From Dendrocalamus latiflorus (lineage: Eukaryota > Streptophyta > Magnoliopsida > Poales > Poaceae): a stretch of 64,000 nucleotides of DNA. Numbering within the stretch: the stretch's first letter is position 1; each line of letters opens with the position of its first letter. Shown in pieces: positions 32,521 through 43,877 of this stretch. Below the pieces are notes generated by a model. That model searched no databases, was not told the origin of the DNA, and saw only the letters and a list, made by a program, of their open reading frames with translations. The stretch covers positions 33,818,226 to 33,882,225 of the forward strand of contig CM029610.1 of the NCBI GenBank assembly GCA_017311315.1. The letters run 5' to 3'. The translations under genes were made by a program, and so were the position numbers.

Positions 32521-34403
32521 CTGTGAAACCACTGCACTATTTCCTGGATCAGTAGATAGTGCTCACATGTACATTGCTGCATCATTTCATACATCGTAGG
32601 AATCACATCAACTCATATTAATATTACATAACTGGGTTTGAATTATGCCACGTCAGGCGACAGTTTTACATAGGGGCCGGTCAGGCCAAACGTTCACGTT
32701 ACAAAAACATAACAGCGGAAGCAAAAGCAAGGTAAGGCCTTTAGTCCACAAGCATCGACTATGGGTAAATATGTGCCATATGATTATTACCTAAGCTTAA
32801 GCAATAATTATAGGCACACAACACCTTAGTCTGAGTGCCTAGGACCCAAAAGCGCAGGAGTCGTCCTAGTTCTCGGCGTTGTTCCCTTCACCTGTAACTG
32901 GGGCATCTTCATATGCATAATGGTCTTAGGCCCCTGAATCTGATTTTGGTAATGCGAGTGTGAGCACACAAACCACCGTGCTCAGCGAGCCAACACACAG
33001 AATGCAGTAGGTAATATGCATGGCTTATCAAAGGGAGGCTTGGGTTATTTTGTTTGCCAGAAATTGCTTTTGAAGTATGATACATAAAAATTTCCTGAGA
33101 CCTAGCAGTTTGGACTAAAACATAATGTGTGAAAGATTGCAATAATAACAATGATCCAGATTCCATCCACCGTTACATGGCCTCTGCACCATATGCTAAC
33201 ATTTCAGCGTTATAACCGCTTACATTACCACTGGGACGACACCCAGGACAACTCAAAACAGGGCTTTCCACTGCCCTCCACTTTTCCAATTCCACCCACA
33301 AAGTTGTTTTTGAAATAGGTCTATATCTGGTTAAGTTCCCATGTCCGCACATGACCATGGGCACAGCTATTCGAATAGTTTTGACTTTGCAGAGTTTGTA
33401 CACTTTCACCACAAGAGACAATCCGCTCGTTGCCCCACATGATTCCTTAGTCACGTGGTTGAGTAGACCATCACAGTGACTTTTCAAAGTATCTAGCCCC
33501 TGTTGTCATCTCACCTTATGGGCTGCTCCCACTTGCGGTGGGTCCCATACTATGCATGGGATATAACCACGTCTACTAGCGTAGCCAGGCTCCACTCCCC
33601 GCAATGCTAGTACAGCTAGTTACTTCACCCTCCACTCGGTGTCCCTTTAGGCCTCCCCTTGCCCTTGCATATCCTCTTCTTTCCACTACCAGTGAGATGA
33701 GTCTAGGAGTTTCGATAAATTTACTTAGCCAAGTTATACTTTACAGACTTGTGGTTGCACTGTTTTACATAGGAGGTCATGACAAGATTCGGTCCTTAGG
33801 GGTATCTGGGCGGTTCTACCACTAACATTTTGTGCTTCCACTGCACCACTCACACCCCCAAACCATCCACCCAGATATTTAAGCAAGTTGGGGTTTTTGG
33901 GAACATAAAATATTCATACCAACATATACCAGTCATTACCAACATGACTTCCCAAAATTCAGTTGTTCATAATTGAAAGTGATGCTTAGGGCATTTCAGT
34001 ACCCCCGAGTATCTAAGCAGTACTAAGCATGGCGTATAATTACGGACTTATTTTTGAAAGTTTTATCGTTATAATTTCTAATAGGGTGACAAGGTTCAAA
34101 TACTCAAATGTTCCAACAGAGTGTAATATCAACAAGCTAATTAATGGGCATGTAACTAGAATTCATAAAGCAACATAATTTGCATATGAAATAACAGCAT
34201 GCAATTTGATAATTTAAAACAGAGATAATTTATAGAAAATGTAGGTTCAACATGATCAAAATATTGACTCGCCTTGGTCACAGTGGGTTTGGTCTTGGCT
34301 GTCTTGAGCTTCTAGAGCTGCTGCCTCGGCTTCCTCTTCCTGAACCTCGTACGCTATTTTAACGTGCGCAAAAATTTGGAAAAAGAATAATCAGCAAGCC
34401 AAA
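32509..34403 (-). repeat. Gypsy-type LTR, minus orientation, in copy B
   Basis: Read on the minus strand, the block has gypsy LTR texture (GCTCGCTGAGCACGG, long U5). It starts on the plus strand at TGTCAGAATCTCC (32509) and joins LRR sequence at about 34404. A partial copy of the same end is at 35405-35695 (GAAACCACTG, TTAATATTAC shared). No coding sequence adjoins. Short open frames here are not genes. Confidence 0.55.
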
Positions 34404-34593
34404 CAAAGGATAGTGAAAGCTGGGAATTCTTGCATGCGTTGGGAAACTGCAGTCCCCTACAATCCCTATTACTAGCTGGAAACAACCTACAGGGATCCAT
34501 ACCAAATTCAATTGGCAACCAATCCACCACTCTTCAGGTTGTAACATTGGGCGGAAACAAGCTATCTGGTATAGTTCCGCCGAGCATAGGGAA
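34404..34593 (+). pseudogene. LRR-RLK copy B, continuation of LRR region
   Basis: CAAAGGATAGTGAAAGCTGG to CCGAGCATAGGGAA matches copy C 43471-43660 with few changes, and encodes ESWEFLHALGNCS and LQGSIPNSIGN. Homology to the gene stops at 34594, where a repeat also found downstream of copy C begins. Later LRRs, membrane span and kinase are absent. Confidence 0.9.
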
Positions 34594-35404
34594 ACTAATG
34601 GGCATACACAAGTTTTTTCCTTGGCATGCCCTAAATAGGCCTATCTTTTGCTTCCATACAGCATGGCTGCATGGGCTCGTGCACAGTGGGCCCAAGGGGC
34701 TATGGTGGGGCCCACTCCCCCGACATCTAGCATATTTCTTTTTTCGTAGCACATGTAAATCACTAGTTATTAGCATTTATTACATAACTAGCTAGCAGCT
34801 GATTGACCCACACAATTGCCTGGAGTAGTGTGGTATAGTCTAGTGTATAAAATTCTCTTTGTAACTTCCAATTTAGCAAAAAAAATACATTTGGGATATT
34901 TGATTTCGTATTTAGTTAGCAATTTATTTTGAGATATCGGATGATTAGGAGGTGGATCCATCTGGCAAATTTACACTCTCAACCTTTGAATTATATGTAG
35001 TGCTACTTATCTCTTTTTTTTACATTTTTTAGATTAATATATCTTTAAACCAACTATCAAATCTAAATCTTTAAAATTAGCATTCACCAAATTAAGAGCT
35101 AGATATTTTTTTAAGAATTTTGACATATTTTTCTTAGCAGCTATAATCACATGTCATCGGCTTCTATCTAGTTGAATTCTGTAACTCCTTATAGTGTGCT
35201 GAAATGCTTAAATGTGTGTTATCCCACAACAGTATAGAAGCCTGGTTTTTGCACAATCCAAATAAAACTTCATGTTCCATTAAGAAAACCTCGTGCCCTG
35301 CAATCAGAACATGGTTTAGGCCATACCCGGTGCTCGATATCACGAGGATTCAGGAGTCAGGACACAGGGCTACAGCCTACAGGAGTGGCAGACCCAAATT
35401 TAGT
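34594..35404 (+). repeat. 3' flank repeat shared by copies B and C
   Basis: The block matches 44430-45270: TTTTTTCCTTGG, CCCTAAAT.GGCCTA, CATCTAGCATATTTC, ACATGTAAATCACTAG, then CCTCGTGCCCTGCAATCAGA. It marks the right part of the duplicated segment. A third, weaker copy of its middle section is at 43900-44230. It contains no gene. Confidence 0.75.
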
Positions 35405-35695
35405 TAATCCAGAATTCTCTATGAAACCACTGTATTATTCACTAGATCAGGAAATAGTGTTTACATATATCACTGAATCATTTAATACAGGACGTAAACT
35501 GTACCATACATTAATATTACAACATCAGAGTTTAAATAACCACATCAAATCAAGTTTACAAATAAGGTTGATCAAGCAAAAAGGGGAGGATACATTTCGC
35601 CACATGCAAGTGACTGCAGAAGATTTGTGTGCGACCGATATTAATCAAGGACTTGAAGAATATTCATACACGTAAACATCACCTTAGCTAGATTG
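35405..35695 (-). repeat. Partial copy of the gypsy LTR seen at 32509
   Basis: CTATGAAACCACTGTATTATTC and the following 200 bp resemble 32521-32700. It is truncated at both ends of homology, with no target duplication seen. Confidence 0.5.
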
Positions 35696-35835
35696 GGAAA
35701 ACTCCTGGAACGATCTTTCCTTCAAATTATGAAATATGCCATCCATTTGATCATGGGATAATAGGTCCAACGGCTGCTTCCATGAGTTCACATTCACAAA
35801 GATGCATCAATTAGCACCACAAACACACAATCCCT
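35696..35835 (+). repeat. Duplicated far-upstream flank of copy C
   Basis: AACTCCTGGAACGATCTTTCC through ATTAGCACCACAAACACACAAT repeats 29563-29690 upstream of copy B. The remainder of the flank resumes at 41856, so a roughly 6-kb insertion splits it. Confidence 0.85.
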
Positions 35836-35992
35836 CACTAGTGCTCGCAAGTAAAACAATGTGCAAATGCTAAATTAATAATGCACTTAGTAATAAGGAA
35901 GGAAAGGTGGACCAAGGGGGGAGCGCTCGACCAGTGGAGGGGAAGCTGGCCCAGGCTCCCAGCCAGCAAGCCCAAGGGAGAGTCAAGGGGGG

Positions 35993-36118
35993 TGAAAGAA
36001 AAAAAGAAAAGAAGGAGAAAAGAAAGAAAAGATAAGAGGAAGAAAAGAAAAAATAGAGAGAAGAAAATAAATAAAAGAAAAGAAAAGAGGAGGAAAAGAA
36101 AAGAAAAGAAAAGAAAGT
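35993..36118 (+). repeat. Polypurine (GAAAA-type) low-complexity tract
   Basis: About 125 bases almost without pyrimidines, built from GAAAA, GGAAA and AAGAA units. The two opposite open frames here (36-kb Lys/Arg- and Phe/Ser-rich) are composition artefacts. Confidence 0.9.
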
Positions 36119-36960
36119 GGGGATTTGTGACGTGCGCGTCGAATCCTTACCCCTGCGCGTCTTTATGCCAGTATTGGGCTTTGCACATAGAATCAATGTC
36201 GTTCATATAAGCACATGTGTACCGCTATACTGTTTGAGTTGGGTTGACGCTTGTACAGGTGGAGGTCATGGTTTGGAGCCATCCACGCATCATCTCCGAG
36301 ATTAACCAGACAAGTGAATGGTAGAGTGGTAAACTATAAATGTTATGGAATATACGATGTTCACATTATTTGATACTGCTTGATTGGTGATGATATTTGT
36401 GATGCATGGTAAAATTATGGAGAATAGCATTCAGGGTGGTGAGAAAGTCGATAGCTATGAGTAAAGCTATTTGACTAATCCGGCATGCTATTGAGAAAGT
36501 GCTACATCGGTAAGCACCTCCATGAGATAGAGGGAAAGACCTACTTCGGTAAGTACCTCCACGGGATGGAGGAAGAGGGTGACATCGACGAGTGTGCCCT
36601 TCGCTTTACTAGTATAAAGTACAGAAGGAGAATGAGACTTGATCATGAACATTACATTACATTGCATTGCATTGTGAGCAATAGAGATAAGATATCAGAC
36701 TTATGGAGAATGATCTTGTTATGGTATGTTTGTGTTTATGTTAATGTTGAAATGTGTGGGAATGACATGTTGTTGTTGCTTGTGCTTTTAGTAGTGTTTA
36801 TCGGTCTATTATGTGTTTGCTGAGTCTCCGGACCCACCCTTACTTTGCTTATTTTTAGGTGATCATTGAAGACATCATGAACGGGCGGGAGTAACACATA
36901 TATAATATCACGTACAAGCAGCACTTTATGCATCACCTTTTGTTAGTATGTTTAGACTAT

Positions 36961-39690
36961 ATAGGTATACTAGAGTATTTAGAGTTAAAATGATATGATG
37001 TTAATCTAGTCATTGCAATGTAAATAAAGTAGTGGTTGCTTAAATTATGAGCAGTGGTTAAAATAAGTGGCATCATACATGGTCTCAGCCCATAAAAAGC
37101 TGGGCCCCTCAACCATAAGAGGTTACTGTTGGGACGTGGTTCACACCTTAGCCCAAACGACCCACGACGCCAGCAAGACAAGTCGGCAGTTCAATGGAAG
37201 CCCACAAGGCTAGAAAAATGCCATATGTACATCTAGAATAATAGACTTAGATAGAGGTGTTTATTTAACTTCAAGTAAAAGAAATTAAAGTACATATGTA
37301 CCCCTATAAAAGATAGGGATAGGTAGGGATATCTGTATAACTAAACCCCCATAGCTATAAATCATGCCTGAGTATACCATAGGGAAAGGTAGAGCACTCT
37401 TTTTTAGTAAAGAGTCAGATATCAAGACACTAGCATATACTTCTATTGCCATCTCTAGAGTGTGCAAGGCTACGAGTAACCTTTCTACGGTCTTTCCGTT
37501 GCCACCTTCCTTGATTGTTAGATGTGTAACCACAACACATGGGTTTCCGTTTTGAGCCTTTCGCGCACATCCAAACAGTTAGGTCAGTAACCCCAGGACA
37601 CACCACACATGGATCGATCAACCATGGCCTCGTGCCAAGCCCGGCCAAATGCCGCTGGGCGCCCTCGCACAAGACGGCATTGCATATGCGGAACGCGTAT
37701 ATAATGTTCATGCGTACAATGATTGTTTTGAACTTGTAATCGTCGCTCCCTTGCACAAGACTAGCCGCTCGTGTGTTTGGGGATGAGTTGTGCGTTCACG
37801 TGCACGTACGAGTACAGTGTGCAGCGTCTGGAACCTCACTATTCGTCCTGTGCGCCACTTGTTTATTCTTCGTAACGGTTTCTCCGAGTACAGTGTGCAT
37901 TGCACTATTTCTCTGTTAGCTTCTGCATTACAAAGGGAATTAAGATTTAATCCAAGGAGTGTGCCCATGCTGGATAGAAGAGAATGCCCCTTTCCTTGAA
38001 GAAAACAGGGGGCTTTGCAATTATATTATAAAAGTATATGCACGACGAATCTAATGATCCCAATGATTTTTTTGTTAACCTAAATATTATTTTACACATT
38101 GATAGTCAAATCTAAAAATATTTGATAGATACGTATACTACGATGACTTGTATTTGTTATGCGACAATTCTAGAGAAGAACCAAGGAGAAAATTCTTGAA
38201 GTGTTATAGCGCCTTAGGGCATGTACAACCCACAGACGGGTTGCTGTCTGTAAGTTCTTTCCACTTCACACACAGACAACTGAACATACAGCTTGTACAA
38301 TGGGTCGTCTATTTGACTGTCTGCAAACTGTTTAATGCATGCATACAACCATGATCAAGCATGAATATGATTCATGTATACCATTGTGTTGCTTCTTGAT
38401 ACTTAACAGATCAAGTATAAATAAGATGAACATAATTACAATATTTTTTAGAACCATCAATATAAATGATATATATATATATAATATAATAGTTTTTTCA
38501 TAAATCAAATAAAATATAGTACGATTACATCATGTAGGTCTAATATACTGCAACATGTTCATACAAGACCATATTCAGCAACCTTGAGCCATATGATTAT
38601 TCGATTAGCAATAAAAAGCAGAGGTTCCAGGATAACCCCATTGCCATAAAACAGCAGAGCCAATAAGAGTAATGCAAGAGGAGATACCAATAGACAATTA
38701 CACATCATGATGCACCACTTAAAATAGATCCAGAACTTGTAATATCAGTCATCTGAAGTGAAATTGATGAAATCTCCCAAAATTTGATATCATGTTGCGA
38801 TTATCATATCACAAAGAAAGATCTTTCCATATCACCCAATAAATTTAATTTCACTTGTGCAGATATTATCCATATTGACTTCAAAAATTATTCTGAGATA
38901 ATACTTTGGCATGACAGACTAGAATAAAGCCCAACCAGAATACTCGATGCAGCAGATTGCCATGTTCAAAGGACATGTTTCAATTAGTTGCAAAAGCTGC
39001 TAACAACACGGTTTCAGCATAGGGAGAATAACATGCATCTGATCAAGAAGAGGAACCACATGATATCCCTCAATAAAGTTCTTCTTTAACAAGATAAGCA
39101 TTCGAGTGACCATAACATGTCTGATTACCAACTGAAAAGGCGAGTGAATAGGACATGTCATCCTCTGGAATCTGGATGCAGTCAATTCTAACAAATCTGC
39201 TCAGGAGAGAGCTCATTTAAACAGTAGTACAATCAAAATAATACCAGCAAGGATGCCACATTGTTCTGCAAGAAGCTTTGGCCAGTTGGTAGTTATTCTG
39301 TATGCAGCAACCGGCATTCAGTTGATGAACTATATGGAAAAGATAGTAGATCATATATGCACGATAAGACAAGAAGATATATTTCCGAAGTTTCTGCGGA
39401 AAGCATGCAGTTCAGATGGCATTGGTATCTATTGTTCTTTACTGTCCACCATGTTCCCCATGAACAAGAGCTAGCAATCGTCTGAAGATCTAACCCAATC
39501 CAACGAACAGACAAAAGGCGAAATCTTTTAGAAAGAACACATTCTTCCTATATTGGTAGATCGAAGCCAAGCCATCCATTTAAACCTAAATCTGCCAAAA
39601 AATTTGTAGTCTCTCGAGTATAACACATTCATAGTCTCGATTACTTTTTATACTGAATAGAAGAACGACCCCAGTTAACTACCATTCTGC
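36961..39690. other. Unassigned sequence inside the composite insertion
   Basis: No gene is recognised. TGTTGGGACGTGG near 37130, with a TATA-like AGCTATAAATC near 37355, looks like a small copia LTR, but its end and target duplication are not convincing. An AT microsatellite lies near 38470-38490. A MITE-like GGGCATGTACAA terminus occurs near 38217. Confidence 0.4.
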
Positions 39691-39733
39691 ACTCTTTGTT
39701 TGCACATAATCTCCTATCTTGGATACAACAAAA

Positions 39734-40118
39734 TCACGCAGCAGCCAATAGGAGAGAGGGAGGGGGGAGAGGGGGATATGGGTGTATACCAGGTCGAGGG
39801 CGAGGCTGGAAGGAGGAATGGGAGGGCGGCCTGCGGAGTTCGCCGTCGCCGTGGGCGAAGCTGCATGAGGCGTGCGAGCAGCTGCCGCGCTTCCACAGCG
39901 CGCACAGCTTCGTCTTGTACGCCGGACCGCGACGAGGAGGACCCAACATCTCTCTCCCTCTCCGGACTCCCCGACGGCAACTCCACGAGGGAGGTGGGGG
40001 CGCCGGTGAAGCCTTCCTCTCCTGCGCCGCCGTCGCCTGGTGCTGCTCCTACGGCATGGCGCCGCCGCCTTCCTCTCTGGATCGGAATCTTCCGAGCCAC
40101 CGCGCCCTCGATCTCCAA
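39734..40118 (-). pseudogene. CCCH zinc-finger protein fragment (likely captured exon)
   Basis: On the minus strand, GC-rich sequence encodes an N-terminal segment (VELPSGSPERERDVG) in one frame and, in another, the plant CCCH finger YKTKLCALWKRG followed by C-x4-C-x3-H and HGDGELRR. Such fingers bind RNA or DNA. The frame change at about 39940, the single exon and its position within a transposon-rich insertion indicate a broken or captured gene piece. Downstream the frame becomes proline-rich and stops. Other plus-strand frames here are shadows. Confidence 0.7.
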
Positions 40119-40159
40119 AAGAAGAATGGCGCGCTTGGAAGGATCCGCTGCCCATAAGA

Positions 40160-41454
40160 AATCAACACAAGATTGAGTTTAACTTTTAAATAAACAACCC
40201 AACTCCATGCCAAGAAAATAACGTCAAATGATGAGTATAGAATATGAGATAACTGGGGCTACCGTGATCGGGTTAAGTTGAGCAAAGTACTACCTTGGAG
40301 CACAAGCACATTGACACCTCGTATTTTATTATATTTTCATAAATTAAGTCGTAGTTGGTGTATTTAATTGCAGGTGACAATCCAAGCTACGGGAACGACT
40401 TCACCTGATCCTACTTGAATCCGAGTATATGGTTAAAGTTCAGGCAAGCATTTCTTTGATCAAGTCTTCAGAATATATTTCGTAAAACAAGTATTTTGTA
40501 TTAATCTAGTATCACCCTGCATAAAAGAAATAAAAGATATTAAATCGAGCAATGGATATAAGAGACAAGAGAAAAGAGATAGATGGCAACTGATGGAGCA
40601 GTTGGCCACCTAAGTTAATTAAGAAGGTGGGCAGAGGTTGCCAGAGCAGGTGACAAAAGGGCAGGTTTGGGACCTCTGCATAAGAATAGAATGTAAGGAA
40701 CCACAAGCTTCATCGGTGTGAACAGACTGTACCAAACCGTATCAACCAACATTCTGTTTTTCATGGGCAGTCTGGTACTCTATTGAAGTATTATATTCTC
40801 TACATGGGTAAGTATTAATTAGGGGAGGAACCCACAAGAGCCGGACCAGCACCAGAGTTGGGATCCACAGCCGCGCAGAACCCAGAATTGGTAAGTAGGC
40901 CAGAAGTGGGGGAGACGGATCGCAAGAACCCAGGACTGGTCAGAGACTAGAAGCGGGGTACGCGAATGTGATATATTACACAGATAGGTGTTGGGTGAGG
41001 GTCAGAAACCACCCCAGCAAACAGTTATGTCACTTTCGGTGGGTCTGAGTGAGGGTGGTACGCCGCTCCAAGCTGCCGCTTGTGAGTAACTGGGTGGAGA
41101 TATAATATATTGAGATAGATGTATTAGCACTGTACTCTGGTCTGGGCGCCGCATCAAAGGAATTGCAGAGATCCGGGAGCTAACATGAGCAGGGTGATGA
41201 TGGGTAAAGTGATACAAGTTTGCGCAATGCTATACAAATCATGAATTCATGCCTGTTTCCGAGAAAGGAGAATTACGGAAACTTATGGGGGTTTTAGCTG
41301 TTCATATGAATGTTCAATAATTTTCTAAATTAATAATCTGAAATTCTTTCAAAACAAACAAACCTTATTTTCTATAAGTCATGGGAAAGAAACTGAGGAG
41401 GAAAAAGGGGATAAGAATGAGCAAGAGATTGAGGATAGGAGTTGATATTCCTAA
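40160..41454. other. Unassigned sequence inside the composite insertion
   Basis: Mixed-composition sequence with no coherent frame. A repeated phrase CCAGA.TTGG/AACCCAG.A.TGG near 40850-40960 suggests a short degenerate repeat. Nothing else recognised. Confidence 0.45.
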
Positions 41455-41855
41455 AAGTGTAAATGATAAGCATTCTGTGCATTTTGCTAATAATGCTTGC
41501 TGAGTACTTTTGTACTCACCCTTGCTATTATCTTTCCTTGTTTAGGAGTATGTCAATTCAACCTAGATGGAATACCGTGGGCTCGGATTATAATGGGTAC
41601 ATGGCGAACATCCCATGTGAAGGTTGGGTGAAGAATGGGATATTCGAACCCATGAGGTTTTGTAATAAACTTTAGCCCTGCGTGGCTATATTCTGGTAAT
41701 ATAATATTTTATCTCTAATTATTATTCTGCTGCAACAATTTGATGGCTTATTATTCATTAGAGCGATGTTCTATTGGCTAAAACGAATAATAATTTGTTG
41801 ACTACCATTATTACTCTATGGTAATAATGTGGGTCGTCACACTGGACATGCCGCA

Positions 41856-42467
41856 ACAATCTTGTCCAGCTCAAACAGCGACGGTAGCGGTGAGTGAGGA
41901 GGTGAAAAGCGGCAGTTACCGGCAAGTTTGACGGACTCAAGGTCTTCGCTCCGACGGCGGTCAAGCTAAGCTAAGGTGTGATAATGGCAGATGCAACCGA
42001 AGTGTGTGGACGTGAGGATGCTGTAAAAGTGTGTGGACGTGAGGATGCTGTAAAAGTGTTTTTAAACCCCCTGGGGCCTAAGCCAGCCGAGCACCCCGAG
42101 CAGAGGTGCCCTGTTCTCTCATTAGTACTTAAAACTTCTCTTTTGCCTTGTGCCTTGCTGTCCGAGGCTTACTATGTATTTTTGCGAGTGAAGAGTGGGC
42201 ACATTAGAAAAAATAAGGCTCCATTTGAAACACAGGGATTTTTTTAATTCCTATAGAAAATGAAGTCCGTTCCAAACATGCCCTAAACCACTGTGCTTTA
42301 AATTACTAGAGGTTGATACACATTCATTTGCAGCATTGTAGGCAAACTTGGTAGGATTGTGAGCTTGTCATCGTTAGTTAGAGGGCATGCGTTGCCATAT
42401 GTAGCTCTGCGCTCCGGCGAATGCCACTATGTTTATGCTTTATATTTTGCAGGTAACCACGGGCCTG
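41856..42467 (+). promoter_or_regulatory. 5' flank of LRR-RLK copy C
   Basis: Nearly identical to 29691-30237. It contains two tandem 27-bp units (42002-42028 and 42029-42055, GTGTGTGGACGTGAGGATGC...) where copy B has one, and an extra 35 bp near 41900. The acceptor-like TATATTTTGCAG precedes the start codon. Confidence 0.65.
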
Positions 42468-43877
42468 ATGTCTACCAATCAACCGGTGAAACTCACGATG
42501 CTCGTGATATTGGTATTGTTGCTGTTGTCTCGTGGAGTTGGCAACATCCGTTGCTCCACTGTCCCTGAGAACAGCACGGACATGCTCGCGTTGCTCGATT
42601 TTAAGCAGGCCATCACCAACGACCCGGGAGGAGTACTCTCGAGCAATTGGAGCACCAACACCCGCTATTGCCAGTGGGAGGGCGTCGCATGCAGCCTGAG
42701 GCACCCAGGGCGCGTCACCACGCTCAACCTCACCGGCAAAGGCTTGTCGGGCTCAATTGCCGCCTCTGTTGGAAACCTGACTTTCCTTCATACACTTGAC
42801 CTGTCCCATAATCACTTCTCTGGCCAGATACCTCATCTCAACAATCTCCAGAAGATGCAAGTCCTTCAATTGAGCTTCAATTCATTGGATGGGATTATTC
42901 CAGACACGCTCACAAACTGTTCCAACTTAAAGAAAATAGACCTCTGGACAAACTCGCTAGAGGGCGCAATTCCTCCGAATATAGGTTTTCTCACAAATCT
43001 GGTTTATATGGACCTTTCTCGGAATAATCTCACCGGGATCATCCCGTCGACCCTCAAAAACATCACCCATTTAGAAACAATCTATCTTGAAGAAGATCAG
43101 CTTGAAGGAAGCATTCCTGATGAACTTGGGCAAATGTCAAATATTACGGTGCTGGCCCTAGGGACAAACAGACTATCAGGTAGTATCCCACCAAGCCTTT
43201 TTAATTCCTCTTCCCTTCAAGTGCTAGAATTACGTGGGAATCAGCTAAGTAAGACTCTGCCCGCTAACATTGGTGATCGCCTCCCTAATCTCCGATCGCT
43301 CTTGTTGGGTACCAACATGCTTGAAGGTCACATCCCAGCTTCCTTAGGCAATGCTTCAATGCTAGAAATAGTAGTTTTACAATCTAACAATTTCACCGGC
43401 CAAATTCCAAGCTCCTTTGGAAAGCTTTCAAGGTTGTCTAAACTAGATCTTCAGTTAAACATGCTTGAAGCAAAGGATAGTGAAAGCTGGGAATTCTTGC
43501 ATGCGTTGGGAAACTGCAGTCTCCTGCAATTCCTGTTACTAGCTGGAAACAACCTACAGGGATCCATACCAAATTCAATCGGTAATCTTCCCACCACTCT
43601 TCTACGTGTAACATTGGGCGGAAATAAGCTATCTGGTATAGTTCCGCCGAGCATAGGGAACCTTTCTGGGTTAATTGGACTGGCATTAGAAGAAAACAGT
43701 CTCACTGGTACCATTGACGGATGGATTGGAAAGCTGAAATCCCTGCAAGCTTTATATCTTACGAAGAACAACTTCACCGGGCCCATTCCAGTGATTCCAC
43801 CCTCTATTGGCGATCTTACAGGATTGACAAAGCTCCTCCTCCGAGAGAATAACTTCGCTGGGCGAATTCCGAGGTGA
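42468..43877 (+). CDS. LRR-RLK copy C: secreted-type LRR ectodomain, no kinase
   Basis: The reading frame is intact for 470 codons from ATG 42468 (MSTNQPVKLT) to TGA 43875-43877. It has a signal peptide (MLVILVLLLLSRG), an LRR N-terminal cap (DMLALLDFKQAI, CQWEGVACS) and about 14 LRRs with the class-XII pattern. It breaks off in an LRR after NNFAGRIPR, whereas copy A continues with further repeats, cap, membrane span and kinase. The bases after the stop are the repeat that flanks the array, so the end is a deletion or rearrangement, not normal. A 9-bp insertion (43790-43798) adds three residues relative to A. If expressed, it would be a soluble LRR protein; pseudogene is equally possible. Confidence 0.8.
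   Translation: MSTNQPVKLTMLVILVLLLLSRGVGNIRCSTVPENSTDMLALLDFKQAITNDPGGVLSSNWSTNTRYCQWEGVACSLRHPGRVTTLNLTGKGLSGSIAASVGNLTFLHTLDLSHNHFSGQIPHLNNLQKMQVLQLSFNSLDGIIPDTLTNCSNLKKIDLWTNSLEGAIPPNIGFLTNLVYMDLSRNNLTGIIPSTLKNITHLETIYLEEDQLEGSIPDELGQMSNITVLALGTNRLSGSIPPSLFNSSSLQVLELRGNQLSKTLPANIGDRLPNLRSLLLGTNMLEGHIPASLGNASMLEIVVLQSNNFTGQIPSSFGKLSRLSKLDLQLNMLEAKDSESWEFLHALGNCSLLQFLLLAGNNLQGSIPNSIGNLPTTLLRVTLGGNKLSGIVPPSIGNLSGLIGLALEENSLTGTIDGWIGKLKSLQALYLTKNNFTGPIPVIPPSIGDLTGLTKLLLRENNFAGRIPR

Larger units (their letters stand above)
35836..41855. mobile_element. Composite insertion in the flank of copy C
   Basis: The flank of copy B is continuous where this block lies in copy C. ACAAT stands at both edges (ending 35835 and 41859), consistent with a 5-bp target duplication. 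The outer parts look like gypsy LTR sequence: 35836-36960 (purine tract, TCGGTAAGTACCTCCA repeats, GCTGAGTCTCC) and 41455-41842 (GCTGAGTACTTTTGTACTCACC, ending GGGTCGTCACA). The middle (about 37-41.4 kb) holds unassigned sequence, a possible solo LTR near 37130-37540 and a CCCH zinc-finger fragment. The exact nesting is unresolved. Confidence 0.5.

Noticed and set aside
30238..34593. Reading copy B as one LRR-RLK gene with a 3.2-kb intron
   Set aside because: The intervening DNA is a copia LTR, primer site and gag plus another LTR. Copy C has no intron there, and the kinase is missing anyway.
35870..36210. Lys/Arg-rich and Phe/Ser-rich open frames on opposite strands
   Set aside because: Translation of a polypurine tract.
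36117..36305. Possible tRNA or small structured RNA in the CG-containing stretch
   Set aside because: I could not draw a cloverleaf or find A and B box motifs at the right spacing.
36485..36823. 112-codon open frame with a hydrophobic C-terminus
   Set aside because: It lies in LTR-like sequence with internal imperfect repeats and has no family match that I can recognise.
35836..41855. Helitron as the carrier of the zinc-finger fragment
   Set aside because: The left edge can be read as A|TC, but no CTRR end with a hairpin is found at the right edge. ACAAT at both sides fits a 5-bp duplication better.
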